Shown here: in pieces, positions 1 through 8,827 of the stretch
Layout of the letters: each line of letters starts with the position of its first letter
Numbering within the stretch: position 1 is the first letter of the stretch
Source of the DNA: Hellea sp.
GTDB lineage: Bacteria > Pseudomonadota > Alphaproteobacteria > Caulobacterales > Maricaulaceae
DNA: 64,000 nucleotides
Assembly: GCA_028224375.1 (NCBI GenBank)
Contig: JAOIVW010000003.1
Coordinates: forward strand, 111,443-175,442
Reading direction: 5' to 3'
Notes under the pieces: model-generated
What the model was told of the DNA's origin: nothing
Database searches by the model: none
Seen by the model: the letters and a program-made list of their open reading frames with translations, nothing else
Made by a program: the position numbers and the translations under genes

Positions 1-2
1 AT

Positions 3-812
3 GCTTGGTGTCGTTATTGCGATGATGTTATTGACGGCCAAGAAATGGGTCATGGCCAAATCGCAGATTACAAAATCGGGCAGAGCGAACGGCTCGAACA
101 GCTCCGTAAAGATACCAGTAATGCTTTAGCGGGCGTTCCCACAGATAACCCCGTTTTCGCAGGATTGGCCCGCGTCGTAAAAACCCATTCTATTGATTAC
201 AAACATCCCTTTGATTTGCTCAAAGGCTTTGAGATGGACGCCGAAGACCGCATCTATGAAACGGTCGATGATATTCTGGATTATTCCTATCACGTGGCGG
301 GCGTTGTCGGCGTCATGATGGCCAATATTATGGGCGTGCGAGATGAGGCCACATTAGACAGAGCGTCTGATTTAGGCCTGGCGTTTCAACTCACAAATAT
401 TGCGCGGGATGTGATTGATGACGCTGAGGCTGATAGGGTCTTTGTCCCCAAAGACCTGCTGCTTAAGCACGGCGCGCCAATAGATGCGGCAGAGCTTGCC
501 AAGCGCGAAAACTGGCCTGCCGCGCATAAAGCCGCTTGCGAGCAACTCGACATCGCCGAGCAATATTACGCCAGCGCCAAAGTCGGTATTAAAGAATTAC
601 CATTTAGATCTGCTTGGGCCATTAGTGCGGCATTGGCCGTGTATCGCGAGATTGGTGAGCGCTTGAGAGACGGCGGCCCTGAAGCTTGGGAAAGCCGCGT
701 CAGTGCGAGCAAAGGACGAAAGATGGCTTTGGCGTTAGGTGCAGTCGGGCCTGCTATGAGTCGGAAGAGTGTGAGCATTGCGCCGAGAGATGGGTTTTAC
801 GAACGGCCTTAA
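3..812 (+). CDS. crtB: Phytoene synthase, 3' part (5' end outside window)
   Basis: This is the C-terminal part of a squalene/phytoene synthase, which condenses two geranylgeranyl diphosphates into phytoene, the first committed carotenoid step. The frame is open from base 3, so the start lies upstream of the window. The first residues contain the first aspartate-rich motif (CRYCDDVIDG), and a second one appears as NIARDVIDDAEADR, with the AFQLTN stretch just before it. Both diphosphate/Mg-binding motifs are therefore intact. An ATG at 45 lies inside the first conserved region and cannot be the true start. The remaining crt genes lie about 32 kb away on the opposite strand. The stop is 1 base from an inverted repeat that frames the next gene. 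Confidence 0.93.
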   Translation, partial: AWCRYCDDVIDGQEMGHGQIADYKIGQSERLEQLRKDTSNALAGVPTDNPVFAGLARVVKTHSIDYKHPFDLLKGFEMDAEDRIYETVDDILDYSYHVAGVVGVMMANIMGVRDEATLDRASDLGLAFQLTNIARDVIDDAEADRVFVPKDLLLKHGAPIDAAELAKRENWPAAHKAACEQLDIAEQYYASAKVGIKELPFRSAWAISAALAVYREIGERLRDGGPEAWESRVSASKGRKMALALGAVGPAMSRKSVSIAPRDGFYERP

Positions 813-813
813 T

Positions 814-860
814 TTCCCTCTCCCATAGGGAGAGGGTGCCCGAAGGGTGGGTGAGGGGTC
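814..860. repeat. Left inverted repeat of the DUF559 element
   Basis: Contains a stem CCCTCTCCC-AT-AGGGAGAGGG followed by a GGTGAGGGGTC-like tail. An inverted near-copy sits at 1211-1260 on the other side of the DUF559 gene. The repeat begins one base after the crtB stop codon and its last bases overlap the DUF559 stop. It may also act as a terminator for crtB. Confidence 0.8.
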
Positions 861-1200
861 AGATAGAACTTAGGCATTCAAATATGGCCTCAACCACCGC
901 ATCTAAATCCTCATAAACATCATCATTTGTAAATCGCAAAACGTGATAGCCGCGCTTCTCAATATGTTGCGTTCGCTGCGCATCATAATCTTCACGGCCT
1001 TCATGTGTGGGTCCATCAATCTCAATAACGACTTTTTTAGCGATACATAAAAAGTCTACGATATATCTATCTATTTGTACTTGTCGACGAAACTTAAATC
1101 CGCCGCAACGACGATTGCGTAGCTCGCTCCATACTAATTTTTCGGCAGGTGCTTGGTTATGCCTTAGCTGTTTGGCAAAATCTCGAGTATCGCGCGTCAC
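859..1200 (-). CDS. DUF559 (Vsr/PD-(D/E)XK-like) endonuclease-domain protein
   Basis: A 113-residue single-domain DUF559 protein, a family related to very-short-patch-repair and restriction-like nucleases. Its cellular role is not established. Visible family features are the N-terminal RDFAKQLRHNQAPAEKLVW block, the FRRQVQIDRYIVDFLC strand carrying the aspartate, and VVIEIDGPTH with the catalytic-type glutamate. I chose the GTG at 1200. Reading to the farther ATG at 1284 would translate the flanking inverted repeat (SPIGRRWREASDEG) and overrun the end of accC. The gene fills the whole gap between crtB and accC and is framed by inverted repeats, which suggests an inserted mobile or REP-associated unit rather than part of either operon. 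Confidence 0.8.
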   Translation of the reverse strand: MTRDTRDFAKQLRHNQAPAEKLVWSELRNRRCGGFKFRRQVQIDRYIVDFLCIAKKVVIEIDGPTHEGREDYDAQRTQHIEKRGYHVLRFTNDDVYEDLDAVVEAIFECLSSI

Positions 1201-1210
1201 TGATAAATTA

Positions 1211-1260
1211 GACCCCTCATCCGACGCTTCGCGCCACCTTCTCCCTATGGGAGAAGGAAT
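1211..1260. repeat. Right inverted repeat of the DUF559 element
   Basis: Reverse-complement near-copy of 814-860, with the stem CCTTCTCCC-TAT-GGGAGAAGG and a GACCCCTCAT tail. It lies between the DUF559 start and the accC stop at 1263, leaving two bases between the repeat and accC. Confidence 0.8.
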
Positions 1261-1262
1261 TA

Positions 1263-2621
1263 CTATTCCTGCTCCTCCAACCACTTCTCTAGCCAGTGGA
1301 TATTGTAATCCCCTTTTTGAAAATCCTCGTTATCCAGCAGGGCTTCGTGTAGCGGAATGGTGGTCTGCACGCCTTCAATAACCATTTCGCCGAGGGCACG
1401 GCGCAAGCGTAATATCGCGCCTTCACGCGTATTGCCCCAGACGATTAACTTACCAATCAAGCTGTCATAATAAGGCGGAATGGAATAGCCGCTATAGAGC
1501 GCGCTATCGAGCCTTGTATTCATGCCGCCGGGGGCGTGAAACTCTGTGACTTTACCTGGGCTAGGCGCGAAGGTTTTGGGGTGTTCAGCGTTGATGCGGC
1601 ATTCAATGGCGTGGCCTTTAAATGTTACATCTTTTTGCGAGTAATTAAGCTTTAGGCCAGAGGCGACGCGGATTTGTTCGCGCACTAAATCAATGCCCGT
1701 GATTTCTTCCGTCACAGGATGTTCGACCTGAAGGCGGGTATTCATTTCAATAAAAAAGAACTCGCCATTTTCATAAAGAAACTCAATCGTGCCTGCGCCG
1801 CGATAGCCAATTTTCTTGACGGCTTTGGAGACGATATTGCCAATCTTGGTGCGTTCTTTAGCAGTTAGTGTCGGTGAGGGCGCTTCTTCGAGAACCTTCT
1901 GATTACGGCGCTGAAGCGAACAATCACGCTCGCCTAAATGCACAACATTTCCGTGCGTGTCCGCGAGGACTTGGATTTCAATATGGCGGCCACCTGTAAG
2001 GTAGCGCTCAAGATACACTTCGCCATTACCAAAAGCGGCAATCGCCTCTTGCTGCGCCGCGGAGAGCGCTTCTTCTAATTTATCAGCTGTTTCCGCAAGG
2101 CGCATCCCACGTCCACCGCCGCCTGCCGCAGCTTTGACAAGCAGTGGAAAACCAACTTTCTTAGCGACTTCTCTGGCCTCTTCATAAGTCGAAACAGAGC
2201 CATCAGATCCTGGGACAACAGGTATACCCGCCGCCATCACAGTGTCTTTGGCGGATATTTTATCGCCCATGATGCGGATATGCTCTGCAGTCGGCCCGAT
2301 AAAGGCCATGCCATGCGCTTCTACGATTTCTGCAAAGCGTGCATTTTCAGACAGAAACCCATAACCGGGATGTACCGCGTCAGCGTCCGTGATTTCACAG
2401 GCCGAGATAATGGCGGGAATGTTCAGATAGCTATCCGTCGCGCTATTGGGACCGATACAGACGCTCTCATCTGCTAGGCGTACATGCATAGCTGAGCGGT
2501 CCGCTTCGGAGTAAACGGCTACGGTATTGATACCCATCTCTTTACACGCGCGGTGAATACGCAAGGCAATCTCACCGCGATTGGCGATCAAGATTTTCTT
2601 AAATTTTACAGGACTAGCCAT
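1263..2621 (-). CDS. accC: Acetyl-CoA carboxylase, biotin carboxylase subunit
   Basis: A 452-residue biotin carboxylase that carboxylates the biotin on AccB using ATP and bicarbonate, the first half-reaction of malonyl-CoA synthesis in the cytoplasm. The N-terminal domain begins [14 protein letters not shown]. The ATP-grasp glycine loop (GGGGRGMR) follows, then the active-site block [16 protein letters not shown], and the C-terminal domain contains ECRINAEHP. Length is normal for AccC. The start overlaps the accB stop by one base (TAATG), so the two subunits are translationally coupled, as is common in bacteria. Confidence 0.97.
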   Translation of the reverse strand: MASPVKFKKILIANRGEIALRIHRACKEMGINTVAVYSEADRSAMHVRLADESVCIGPNSATDSYLNIPAIISACEITDADAVHPGYGFLSENARFAEIVEAHGMAFIGPTAEHIRIMGDKISAKDTVMAAGIPVVPGSDGSVSTYEEAREVAKKVGFPLLVKAAAGGGGRGMRLAETADKLEEALSAAQQEAIAAFGNGEVYLERYLTGGRHIEIQVLADTHGNVVHLGERDCSLQRRNQKVLEEAPSPTLTAKERTKIGNIVSKAVKKIGYRGAGTIEFLYENGEFFFIEMNTRLQVEHPVTEEITGIDLVREQIRVASGLKLNYSQKDVTFKGHAIECRINAEHPKTFAPSPGKVTEFHAPGGMNTRLDSALYSGYSIPPYYDSLIGKLIVWGNTREGAILRLRRALGEMVIEGVQTTIPLHEALLDNEDFQKGDYNIHWLEKWLEEQE

Positions 2622-3109
2622 TAGGCGATAATGAAGAGAACTTCGCCGAACTCGACGGGTTGAGCATCTTCGACCAATATCGCTTCAATCTTACCGGATT
2701 TTGTGGCGGTAATCGGGTTGAAGGTTTTCATGGCTTCAATCAGGACAATGGTGTCGCCTTCTTTGACCTTATCGCCAACTTTAACAAATGAGTCAGCATC
2801 AGGTGAGGGGCGCGTATAGACGGTCCCGACCATCGGAGACTTCGCTGCGCCGGGATGCGCGCCCGCATCTTTCTTAGGTGCCGGAGCCGAGGCAGGTTGA
2901 CTTTGCGCGGCAGGAGCGGCAGGGGCCGCAACAGGCGCTGGCGCGGCCGCCATAGCTTGAACAATTTGACCTCCGCCTTTAGCTACCCGAATTTTCAGGC
3001 TGCCTTTTTCCATTTCGATTTCGGTCAACCCTGTATCGTTTAGGATTTTTGCTAATTCGCGCACAAGCTTAGTATCTGTACTTGCCGTCTTTTTTGGTGT
3101 GCTCGCCAT
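2621..3109 (-). CDS. accB: Acetyl-CoA carboxylase biotin carboxyl carrier protein
   Basis: A 162-residue BCCP. An N-terminal helical region (about residues 10-45) is followed by a flexible Ala/Pro-rich linker (about 53-80) and a C-terminal biotinyl domain. The biotinylation motif EAMKTF places the modified lysine at residue 128. It shuttles carboxylated biotin between AccC and the carboxyltransferase AccAD, which is not in this window. It lies between aroQ and accC on the same strand, with a 32-base gap to aroQ, giving the common aroQ-accB-accC order. Confidence 0.97.
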   Translation of the reverse strand: MASTPKKTASTDTKLVRELAKILNDTGLTEIEMEKGSLKIRVAKGGGQIVQAMAAAPAPVAAPAAPAAQSQPASAPAPKKDAGAHPGAAKSPMVGTVYTRPSPDADSFVKVGDKVKEGDTIVLIEAMKTFNPITATKSGKIEAILVEDAQPVEFGEVLFIIA

Positions 3110-3141
3110 GAAGTTTTCTCTCTTTTGTCCGAGTCAGTAAT

Positions 3142-3582
3142 TTATGTCTTTAACAGCTTTATCGCCGCTTGCAGCCCTAATTCGTAAGAATTTGCGCCAA
3201 ATCCGCTAATTGTGCCTGTCACCGCTTCAGCCACATAGGAGCGGCGGCGAAAACTTTCGCGCTTAGCGGGTTGTGACAAGTGAATTTCAATCGCGGGTAT
3301 ATCTAAAGTCTTAAGCGCATCGTGTATGGCTACCGATGTATGGGTGTAAGCGGCGGGATTGATGATGAGGGCAGAAGCTTTGTCCCGCGCTTCCTGAATC
3401 ATATCTACTAACTCGCCTTCGATATTGGACTGCTTAAAGACAATCTCAAAGCCTGCTTCTTTAGCGTTTTTGACACAGCTTTTCTCAATATCGGCTAAGG
3501 TATCCGATCCATAAATCTCAGGCTCACGGGTGCCCAATAGATTCAAATTTGGCCCGTTAAGAATATAGATGGCTTTTGGCAT
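3142..3582 (-). CDS. aroQ: Type II 3-dehydroquinate dehydratase
   Basis: A 146-residue type II dehydroquinase (dodecameric family), which converts 3-dehydroquinate to 3-dehydroshikimate in the shikimate pathway. The N-terminus [17 protein letters not shown] is the family signature. The catalytic Arg19 and Tyr24 fall in GTREPEIYG, and the [12 protein letters not shown] and EIHLS blocks follow. I chose the ATG at 3582. The open frame runs to 3651 but the extra 23 residues are not family-like. It is probably the first gene of the aroQ-accB-accC operon and is divergent from thiS. Confidence 0.95.
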   Translation of the reverse strand: MPKAIYILNGPNLNLLGTREPEIYGSDTLADIEKSCVKNAKEAGFEIVFKQSNIEGELVDMIQEARDKASALIINPAAYTHTSVAIHDALKTLDIPAIEIHLSQPAKRESFRRRSYVAEAVTGTISGFGANSYELGLQAAIKLLKT

Positions 3583-3676
3583 TGAATCTCTCGTTTCAAG
3601 CATGTTAACGGGACAGGACATTTGCGACAAGCGCGAATATGGGGGCGACACGCCACTATTTTATCAAGGGTCATCC

Positions 3677-3880
3677 ATGAATTTGGTCATTAATGGCGAA
3701 GATCATCTCGATTTACCCGAGCCGCTGACGGTTATGGGGCTCATCGCGCATTTGGGCTTGCCCGAGAAGAAAATCGCGATAGAGCGCAATCGCGAGATTG
3801 TGTCCAAATCTACCTTTGATAAGACTAAACTCGCCGAGGGCGACATCCTCGAAATTATACATTTTATCGGAGGCGGATAA
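3677..3880 (+). CDS. thiS: Sulfur carrier protein ThiS
   Basis: A 67-residue ubiquitin-like sulfur carrier ending in the diagnostic Gly-Gly (HFIGGG), which is adenylated and thiocarboxylated to donate sulfur to the thiazole moiety of thiamine. The start is the ATG at 3677 ([11 protein letters not shown]). The open frame extends back to 3569 but would run into the aroQ coding region. The stop overlaps the thiG start by one base. The interval between the aroQ and thiS starts is about 95 bases and holds no recognisable THI-box riboswitch. Confidence 0.93.
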   Translation: MNLVINGEDHLDLPEPLTVMGLIAHLGLPEKKIAIERNREIVSKSTFDKTKLAEGDILEIIHFIGGG

Positions 3881-4653
3881 TGTCATCTGACACGCTCACA
3901 GTCGCAGGTCACACATTTAACTCGCGGCTCATCATCGGCACAGGCAAGTATAAAGACTATGCCGAGAATGCTGCTGCGCTAGAAGCATCAGGCGCAGATA
4001 TGGTCACAGTCGCCGTGCGCCGCGTGAATATCAGCAAGCCTGATGAACCCATGTTGATGGATTTTATCGATCCGAAAAAGTTCACATATCTGCCTAACAC
4101 GGCGGGCTGTTTTACCGGCGAGGACGCGGTGCGGACTTTACGCCTCGCTAAGGAAGCTGGCGGATGGAACTTGGTAAAGCTCGAAGTGCTATCCGACCCC
4201 AAGCATCTTTATCCTGATATGGAAGAAACACTCCGCGCCGCTGAACTGCTGATTAAAGACGGTTTTGACGTTATGGTCTATTGCTCGGACGACCCTGTCT
4301 TTGCGCGTAAGCTAGAAGATATGGGCTGCGCCGCGATTATGCCGCTAGGCGCGCCGATTGGTTCTGGCCTTGGCATACAAAATCCCGTCAATATTCGCTT
4401 AATCGTCGAGCAAACCAAAGTGCCCGTCATTGTCGATGCAGGCGTAGGCACGGCGTCTGATGCAACGGTTGCAATGGAGCTGGGCTGCGACGGCGTGCTG
4501 ATGAACACGGCCATAGCCGAAGCCAAAGACCCGATACGCATGGCGCGAGCGATGAAGCATGCGGTCATAGCCGGACGGGAAGCTTATCTTGCAGGCCGGA
4601 TGCCGCGTAAGAAATATGCCGACCCCAGTTCACCCTTGGCAGGATTGATTTAA
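3880..4653 (+). CDS. thiG: Thiazole synthase ThiG
   Basis: A 257-residue TIM-barrel thiazole synthase. It combines deoxyxylulose 5-phosphate, dehydroglycine and ThiS thiocarboxylate into the thiazole phosphate of thiamine. The Schiff-base lysine is Lys100 in [10 protein letters not shown]. Other family blocks include RLIIGTGKY near the N-terminus, LPNTAGC, and [14 protein letters not shown] with a C-terminal phosphate-binding region. It is translationally coupled to thiS by TAATG. The other thi genes (thiO/thiH, thiE, thiC) are absent here. Its 3' end overlaps the convergent UDG-like gene by four bases. Confidence 0.96.
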   Translation: MSSDTLTVAGHTFNSRLIIGTGKYKDYAENAAALEASGADMVTVAVRRVNISKPDEPMLMDFIDPKKFTYLPNTAGCFTGEDAVRTLRLAKEAGGWNLVKLEVLSDPKHLYPDMEETLRAAELLIKDGFDVMVYCSDDPVFARKLEDMGCAAIMPLGAPIGSGLGIQNPVNIRLIVEQTKVPVIVDAGVGTASDATVAMELGCDGVLMNTAIAEAKDPIRMARAMKHAVIAGREAYLAGRMPRKKYADPSSPLAGLI

Positions 4654-5282
4654 CTCCCGATCAACTCGCGAACACGTCGTTTTAGCTCAATCAACTCTTC
4701 AGCAAACCAGTCATGGCGTTTAATCCAGCCATTATTGCGCCAACTCGGGTGCGGCATGGGCATGATATCAGGGCCATAATCGCGCCAATGCTGAACAGTC
4801 TCGGTTAAGTTTCGTTTTGCGTTGCCGCCTAAATAGGCTTTAACGGCATACATGCCCACTAAAAGCGTGAGGTCGACGCCTGTCATGGCTTCCGTCAACG
4901 GTTCTTGCCATAATGGCGCACACTCTTTGCGCGGGGGCAGGTCACCGCCATGTTTATCTTGCCCCGGAAAACAAAACCCCATTGGCGTGATGGCAAAATT
5001 ATCTTCATTGTAAAATTCATCTTCATCAACGCCGAGCCAATCACGCAAACGCACCCCGCTAGGGTCCTTGAATGGGATTGAGCTGGCATTCGCAAGCGTT
5101 CCGGGCGCTTGGCTGATGATACGGATTTTTGAGCTTGTATTACCCCGCACAATCGGGTTCGGCTCAACGGGCAGGGGTGATACGGAATGTGCGCAGACAT
5201 CGCATCGGCGAATTTTAGCTATTAAGAGGTCTATATTCGCAGGCTTTGAAATGATATTCTCCGTAGCGCATAATAAACGCAT
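4650..5282 (-). CDS. Uracil-DNA glycosylase superfamily protein
   Basis: A 210-residue member of the UDG fold superfamily, of the type found beside housekeeping genes in many proteobacteria. Visible motifs are the early CDVCAH cysteine pair, the first active-site block IRIISQAPG, the [11 protein letters not shown] and [10 protein letters not shown] blocks, and the C-terminal [11 protein letters not shown] that occupies the place of the UDG His-Pro-Ser loop. It probably recognises a damaged or deaminated base, but I cannot assign substrate or prove glycosylase activity. It is convergent with thiG and divergent from kbl. Confidence 0.82.
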   Translation of the reverse strand: MRLLCATENIISKPANIDLLIAKIRRCDVCAHSVSPLPVEPNPIVRGNTSSKIRIISQAPGTLANASSIPFKDPSGVRLRDWLGVDEDEFYNEDNFAITPMGFCFPGQDKHGGDLPPRKECAPLWQEPLTEAMTGVDLTLLVGMYAVKAYLGGNAKRNLTETVQHWRDYGPDIMPMPHPSWRNNGWIKRHDWFAEELIELKRRVRELIGS

Positions 5283-5331
5283 GATTTTTGATAATTAGGC
5301 GCGTATGTCTGTTAAAGGCAAAGGAAATAAT

Positions 5332-6534
5332 ATGAGCACGTCTTTTTATACAGATATTAGCGCAGAGCTTGAGAGCATTGAAAAGCAGGGGCTTTATAAA
5401 CGCGAACGCCTGATTACAAGCAAGCAGGCGGCGGACATTATTGTGACGGAGAATGGCGAAAGCCGTGAGGTCATAAATTTCTGCGCCAATAACTATCTAG
5501 GTTTGGCGGATCACCCCGCACTTATCAAAGCGTCTGAGCAAGCCGTAGAGACGCATGGTTTTGGCATGGCCTCTGTGCGCTTTATCTGCGGGACACAGGC
5601 GCAGCACCGCGAGCTTGAGCAAAAGATTGCGGATTGGCTCGGTTTTGAAGACAGTATTCTCTATGCGGCCTGCTTTGATGCCAATGGCGGAGTCTTTGAG
5701 CCGCTTTTAGGGCCAGAGGACGCCATCATATCCGACGCCCTTAATCATGCCTCCATCATTGACGGCATTCGGCTATGTAAGGCTAAGCGATATCGCTATA
5801 AAACAAGTGATATGAACGACTTAGAGGCGCAGCTTAAACAGGCGCGCGCGGATGGTGCCCGCCATATCATGATTGCGACAGACGGGGTTTTCTCTATGGA
5901 CGGAACAATCGCCAAGCTGGACGAAATTGTTGCGCTCAAAACCAAGTATGACGCCTTGCTTATGGTAGATGATTGCCACTCAACAGGTTTCCTAGGCGAT
6001 GGCGGACGCGGAACAGCGGCGTTTTGCGGCGTAGAAGGCGAGATTGATGTCCTCACGGGAACGCTAGGCAAGGCGCTCGGCGGAGCCATGGGCGGTTTTA
6101 CCTGCGCCAAGCAATCAGTCGTGGATATGCTCAGGCAACGCTCACGGCCCTATCTGTTTTCCAACAGCTTGGCACCCTCATTGGTAGGCGCAAGCCTGAA
6201 AGCCATTGATCTTGCGAAGGATGGTGAAGACATGCGCATGCAGATATTTGCCAATGCCAAGCAATTTAGAGACGGCATGACGAAAGCAGGCTTTACTATT
6301 CCTGATGGGCAGCACCCGATTATTCCTGTTATGCTAGGCGATGCGGTCATTGCGCAAGAGATGGCCGCTAAACTTTTGGATGAGGGCATATACGTGATTG
6401 GGTTTTTCTTCCCGGTAGTACCTAAAGGGCAAGCCCGTATTCGCACACAGATGAGCGCGGCGCATACCTCAGACCACATTGATAAAGCCATTGCCGCCTT
6501 CACCAAGGTCGGCAAAGAATTGGAGGTTATATGA
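5332..6534 (+). CDS. kbl: Glycine C-acetyltransferase (2-amino-3-ketobutyrate CoA ligase)
   Basis: A 400-residue fold-type I PLP enzyme that cleaves 2-amino-3-oxobutyrate with CoA into glycine and acetyl-CoA, the second step of threonine breakdown. The PLP lysine is Lys247 in [20 protein letters not shown] and [10 protein letters not shown] are further family blocks. I prefer the ATG at 5332, preceded by an AAAGGA stretch, because it aligns with the usual length and N-terminus. A GTG/ATG extension to 5305 would add nine residues. The stop overlaps the tdh start by four bases (ATGA). Confidence 0.95.
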   Translation: MSTSFYTDISAELESIEKQGLYKRERLITSKQAADIIVTENGESREVINFCANNYLGLADHPALIKASEQAVETHGFGMASVRFICGTQAQHRELEQKIADWLGFEDSILYAACFDANGGVFEPLLGPEDAIISDALNHASIIDGIRLCKAKRYRYKTSDMNDLEAQLKQARADGARHIMIATDGVFSMDGTIAKLDEIVALKTKYDALLMVDDCHSTGFLGDGGRGTAAFCGVEGEIDVLTGTLGKALGGAMGGFTCAKQSVVDMLRQRSRPYLFSNSLAPSLVGASLKAIDLAKDGEDMRMQIFANAKQFRDGMTKAGFTIPDGQHPIIPVMLGDAVIAQEMAAKLLDEGIYVIGFFFPVVPKGQARIRTQMSAAHTSDHIDKAIAAFTKVGKELEVI

Positions 6535-7580
6535 GCACTTCAACAATGAAAGCGCTCGTAAAAGCCAAAGGCGAGAAAGGGCTTTGGCTTCAAGAGGTTC
6601 CTGTTCCTGTCATTGAACCCAATGAAGTCTTAATCAAAATTGAGCGCACAGCTATTTGCGGTACGGATATGCATATTTATCGCTGGGATGAATGGGCACA
6701 GAAAAACGTCCCTGTAGGCCTTGTTGTTGGACATGAATATGGCGGAACAGTCGCAAAGGTGGGCTCAACCGTTCGCCGTGTGAAAGTCGGCGACCGCGTG
6801 ACGGGCGAAGGTCATGTTGTTGGCACACGTTCCCGCAATGCAAGAGCCGGGAAATTTCACTTAGATCCTGACACCAAAGGTATAGGCGTCAACCTACCTG
6901 GAGCCTTTGCACAATATCTCGCGCTGCCAGAATTTAACGTCATACCGCTAAAAGATGATTTTCCGCTGGAAATCGCATCTATCATGGATCCGCTCGGCAA
7001 TGCTGTTCACACAGCGCTCGCTTTTGATCTCGTCGGTGAAGATGTCTTGATAACTGGGGCAGGGCCTATCGGCATTATGGCCGCGGCAGTCGCTGAAAAA
7101 GCGGGCGCGAGGCGCATTGTCCTGACAGACATAAATGATTGGCGTCTGGATTTTGGTAGAAAGCTCGCGCCTCGTACACGCATGGTCAACACGCTCAACG
7201 AAGGTCTAAAGACTGTAATGGACGAAATTGGCATGCAGGAAGGCTTTGATGTCGGCCTTGAGATGAGCGGCGCAGAGCCCGCCTTTAATCAGATGCTGGA
7301 TGTCATGTTGATGGGCGGCAATATTGCTATGCTCGGCATTCCCGCCAAACCTTTCCCTGTCGACTTTGGAAAAATCGTCGGCAAGGCGCTGACGCTGAAA
7401 GGGATTTATGGCCGCCAAATGTACGAGACCTGGTATAAAATGCTTGCTCTTCTGGATAGCGGTTTGGACATGGCCCCCATGATTACGCACCGTTTCGCGG
7501 CGCGGGATTTCCAAAAGGCCTTTGACTTGATGGAAACAGGCAAAAGCGGAAAAGTTATTCTTGATTGGAATGAAATATGA
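6531..7580 (+). CDS. tdh: L-threonine 3-dehydrogenase, lacking the structural zinc site
   Basis: A 349-residue MDR-type dehydrogenase that oxidises L-threonine to 2-amino-3-oxobutyrate with NAD, feeding Kbl. Catalytic-site residues Cys43 (AICGTDMH), His68 and Glu69 (GHEYGG) are present, and the Rossmann motif [13 protein letters not shown] follows. The whole protein tracks Escherichia coli Tdh closely. However, the four structural-zinc cysteines are replaced at identical spacing by Gly98, Ser101, Ala104 and Asp112. It overlaps kbl upstream and the deiodinase-like gene downstream by four bases each, so all three are one transcript. Confidence 0.94.
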   Translation: MSTSTMKALVKAKGEKGLWLQEVPVPVIEPNEVLIKIERTAICGTDMHIYRWDEWAQKNVPVGLVVGHEYGGTVAKVGSTVRRVKVGDRVTGEGHVVGTRSRNARAGKFHLDPDTKGIGVNLPGAFAQYLALPEFNVIPLKDDFPLEIASIMDPLGNAVHTALAFDLVGEDVLITGAGPIGIMAAAVAEKAGARRIVLTDINDWRLDFGRKLAPRTRMVNTLNEGLKTVMDEIGMQEGFDVGLEMSGAEPAFNQMLDVMLMGGNIAMLGIPAKPFPVDFGKIVGKALTLKGIYGRQMYETWYKMLALLDSGLDMAPMITHRFAARDFQKAFDLMETGKSGKVILDWNEI

Positions 7581-8251
7581 GCGCTGATTATGTCCCGCTG
7601 GAAGGTTATGAAACGCTAAGCGAAGCCGATATGCGGGCGCAGGCCGAGAGCGTTTACGACACCTTACGAAAGCGCCGCTCAATACGAGATTTTTCTGACA
7701 AGCCCGTTCCGCAAGACATCATCGAAAGCTGTATTAAATCCGCCGGAACTGCCCCCAGCGGAGCCAATCACCAACCTTGGCATTTCGTGGCGATTTCCAA
7801 TCCGGATATGAAACGTAAAATTCGTATCGCGGCAGAAGCTGAAGAGGCTGAGTTTTACGGCGGGAAGGCGCCTGATGAATGGCTCGATGCCCTCGCGCCT
7901 TTGGGCACAGATGCCAGCAAACCGTTTCTTGAAACAGCGCCGTGGCTTATCGCCGTCTTTGCGCAACGTAAGGGAGGCGAGCAAGTCGGGCAAAGCAAGA
8001 AGAATTACTACATTACTGAGTCGGTCGGGTTAGCCACAGGTATGCTAATTACGGCTCTACACAGTGCAGGCCTAGGGACACTCACTCACACGCCAGCACC
8101 CATGGGGTTTTTGAGAGATATTTGCGAGCGGCCTAAAGATGAAAAGCCATTTGTGTTGATGGTTGTCGGATACCCAGCTGAAAATGCACAAGTGCCCAAA
8201 CATGCGCTTGTGAAGAAAAGCCTGGGCGATATTTCCACCTTTATCACATAA
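7577..8251 (+). CDS. Nitroreductase-fold flavoprotein, iodotyrosine deiodinase-like
   Basis: A 224-residue FMN-dependent nitroreductase-superfamily protein. The FMN phosphate-binding block [24 protein letters not shown], and the C-terminal [14 protein letters not shown] block match iodotyrosine deiodinase (IYD). The residues that bind the substrate zwitterion in human IYD (Glu157, Tyr161, Lys182) have counterparts Glu90, Tyr94 and Lys115 at exactly the same spacings (4 and 21 residues). The most likely activity is reductive dehalogenation of halotyrosines, but this is an inference from family knowledge. It lacks the membrane anchor of the animal enzyme. It is the last gene of the kbl-tdh operon and is followed by an intrinsic terminator. 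Confidence 0.85.
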   Translation: MSADYVPLEGYETLSEADMRAQAESVYDTLRKRRSIRDFSDKPVPQDIIESCIKSAGTAPSGANHQPWHFVAISNPDMKRKIRIAAEAEEAEFYGGKAPDEWLDALAPLGTDASKPFLETAPWLIAVFAQRKGGEQVGQSKKNYYITESVGLATGMLITALHSAGLGTLTHTPAPMGFLRDICERPKDEKPFVLMVVGYPAENAQVPKHALVKKSLGDISTFIT

Positions 8252-8252
8252 A

Positions 8253-8277
8253 AAAAGCCCGTCTTTGACGAGCTTTT
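8253..8277. terminator. Bidirectional intrinsic terminator
   Basis: Stem AAAAGCcCGTC / GACGaGCTTTT with a TTT loop and one mismatch. On the minus strand it is followed by a run of seven T, so it should end the transcript of the small gene at 8295-8459. On the plus strand it has TTTTCT and lies directly after the deiodinase-like stop codon. Confidence 0.8.
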
Positions 8278-8294
8278 CTGGATATAATTAGATT

Positions 8295-8459
8295 TTAACC
8301 TCTTAAAATTGCTTTTAAATCGCTTAGCGTTGCGTGTTCTTTGATTCTGAACTGTTGAGGTTTGGCTCGATTTTTTCTGTAGCTAGAAGCTTTTCCTGCA
8401 GACGGCCTGACTTTTCTTGCGGATGTATTGGCTGTAAATTGTGTGTCTCGAATTGCCAT
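8295..8459 (-). CDS. Putative basic 54-residue microprotein
   Basis: A complete small reading frame, ATG to TAA, in the otherwise empty stretch between the kbl operon and the CsbD genes. The product begins MAIRDTQFTANTSARKV and ends LSDLKAILRG. It is strongly basic (many Arg/Lys, few acidic residues) with no membrane segment or cysteine. AAGG lies about eight bases before the ATG, an EcfG-like promoter lies about 35 bases upstream (8494-8518), and a strong terminator follows the stop. I do not recognise the family. Placement between a stress promoter and a terminator argues that it is a real gene, possibly a nucleic-acid-binding stress peptide. Confidence 0.5.
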   Translation of the reverse strand: MAIRDTQFTANTSARKVRPSAGKASSYRKNRAKPQQFRIKEHATLSDLKAILRG

Positions 8460-8493
8460 GGCTCTGCCTTTTTATTTTTATATCTAAATAATC

Positions 8494-8518
8494 AACATCT
8501 TCGGAGGTGATTGGTTCC
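8494..8518 (-). promoter_or_regulatory. EcfG-type (general stress sigma) promoter
   Basis: On the minus strand: GGAAC, 16 bases, TGTT, matching the alphaproteobacterial EcfG consensus GGAAC-N16/17-CGTT except for one base in the -10. It lies about 35 bases before the ATG of the microprotein gene. Confidence 0.55.
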
Positions 8519-8559
8519 GCTATCTTTTTAGAAAAATCTGAGTCTGCACTCACTAACAC

Positions 8560-8748
8560 TTAGCTATCAATACTAAACGGGCGCTCGGCAGCTTTTTTAA
8601 GATCGCCCTTTTTTTCTTGGATTTCGCCTTTGACCTGCTGAACTGCACCATCAGCCTCAAGGGCTTCGTCATCAATAACATCGCCTATAGTTTCTTTGAC
8701 TTTACCGACGATTTTGTTCGCTTTGCCTTTAATATGTTCTTTTTTCAT
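8560..8748 (-). CDS. CsbD family stress protein (distal copy)
   Basis: A 62-residue CsbD-like protein, a family of small, highly charged, probably flexible proteins induced in stress. The molecular function is not established. The repeating pattern K-G-K-x(2)-x-V/I-G-K-x-K-E-x(2)-G (HIKGKANKIVGKVKETIGD, then VQQVKGEIQEKKGDLKK) identifies the family. Two ATGs are adjacent (8751 and 8748). AGGAG lies three bases before the first and six before the second, so I chose the second. It is probably co-transcribed with the upstream CsbD gene. Confidence 0.85.
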   Translation of the reverse strand: MKKEHIKGKANKIVGKVKETIGDVIDDEALEADGAVQQVKGEIQEKKGDLKKAAERPFSIDS

Positions 8749-8782
8749 CATGAGCTCCTAAATGATCAAACGTAAAATTGGG

Positions 8783-8809
8783 TTAGGCCCCGCTTAAAGC
8801 GAGGCCTAA
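8783..8809. other. Stem-loop between the two CsbD genes
   Basis: An 11-base-pair stem (TTAGGCCCCGC / GCGAGGCCTAA with one mismatch) lies between the CsbD genes. Neither strand has a good T-run after it, so it looks more like an mRNA-stabilising or partial-attenuation hairpin than a full terminator. Confidence 0.5.
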
Positions 8810-8827
8810 AAAATAATTTGGAGGGGT

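Noticed and set aside
1201..1284. ATG start of the DUF559 gene at 1284
   Set aside because: It would translate the flanking inverted repeat and overlap the end of accC; the GTG at 1200 gives the usual family length.
3583..3676. Possible TPP riboswitch before thiS-thiG
   Set aside because: The gap between the aroQ and thiS starts is too short for a full THI-box and no CTGAGA or ACCTGA-type core is seen.
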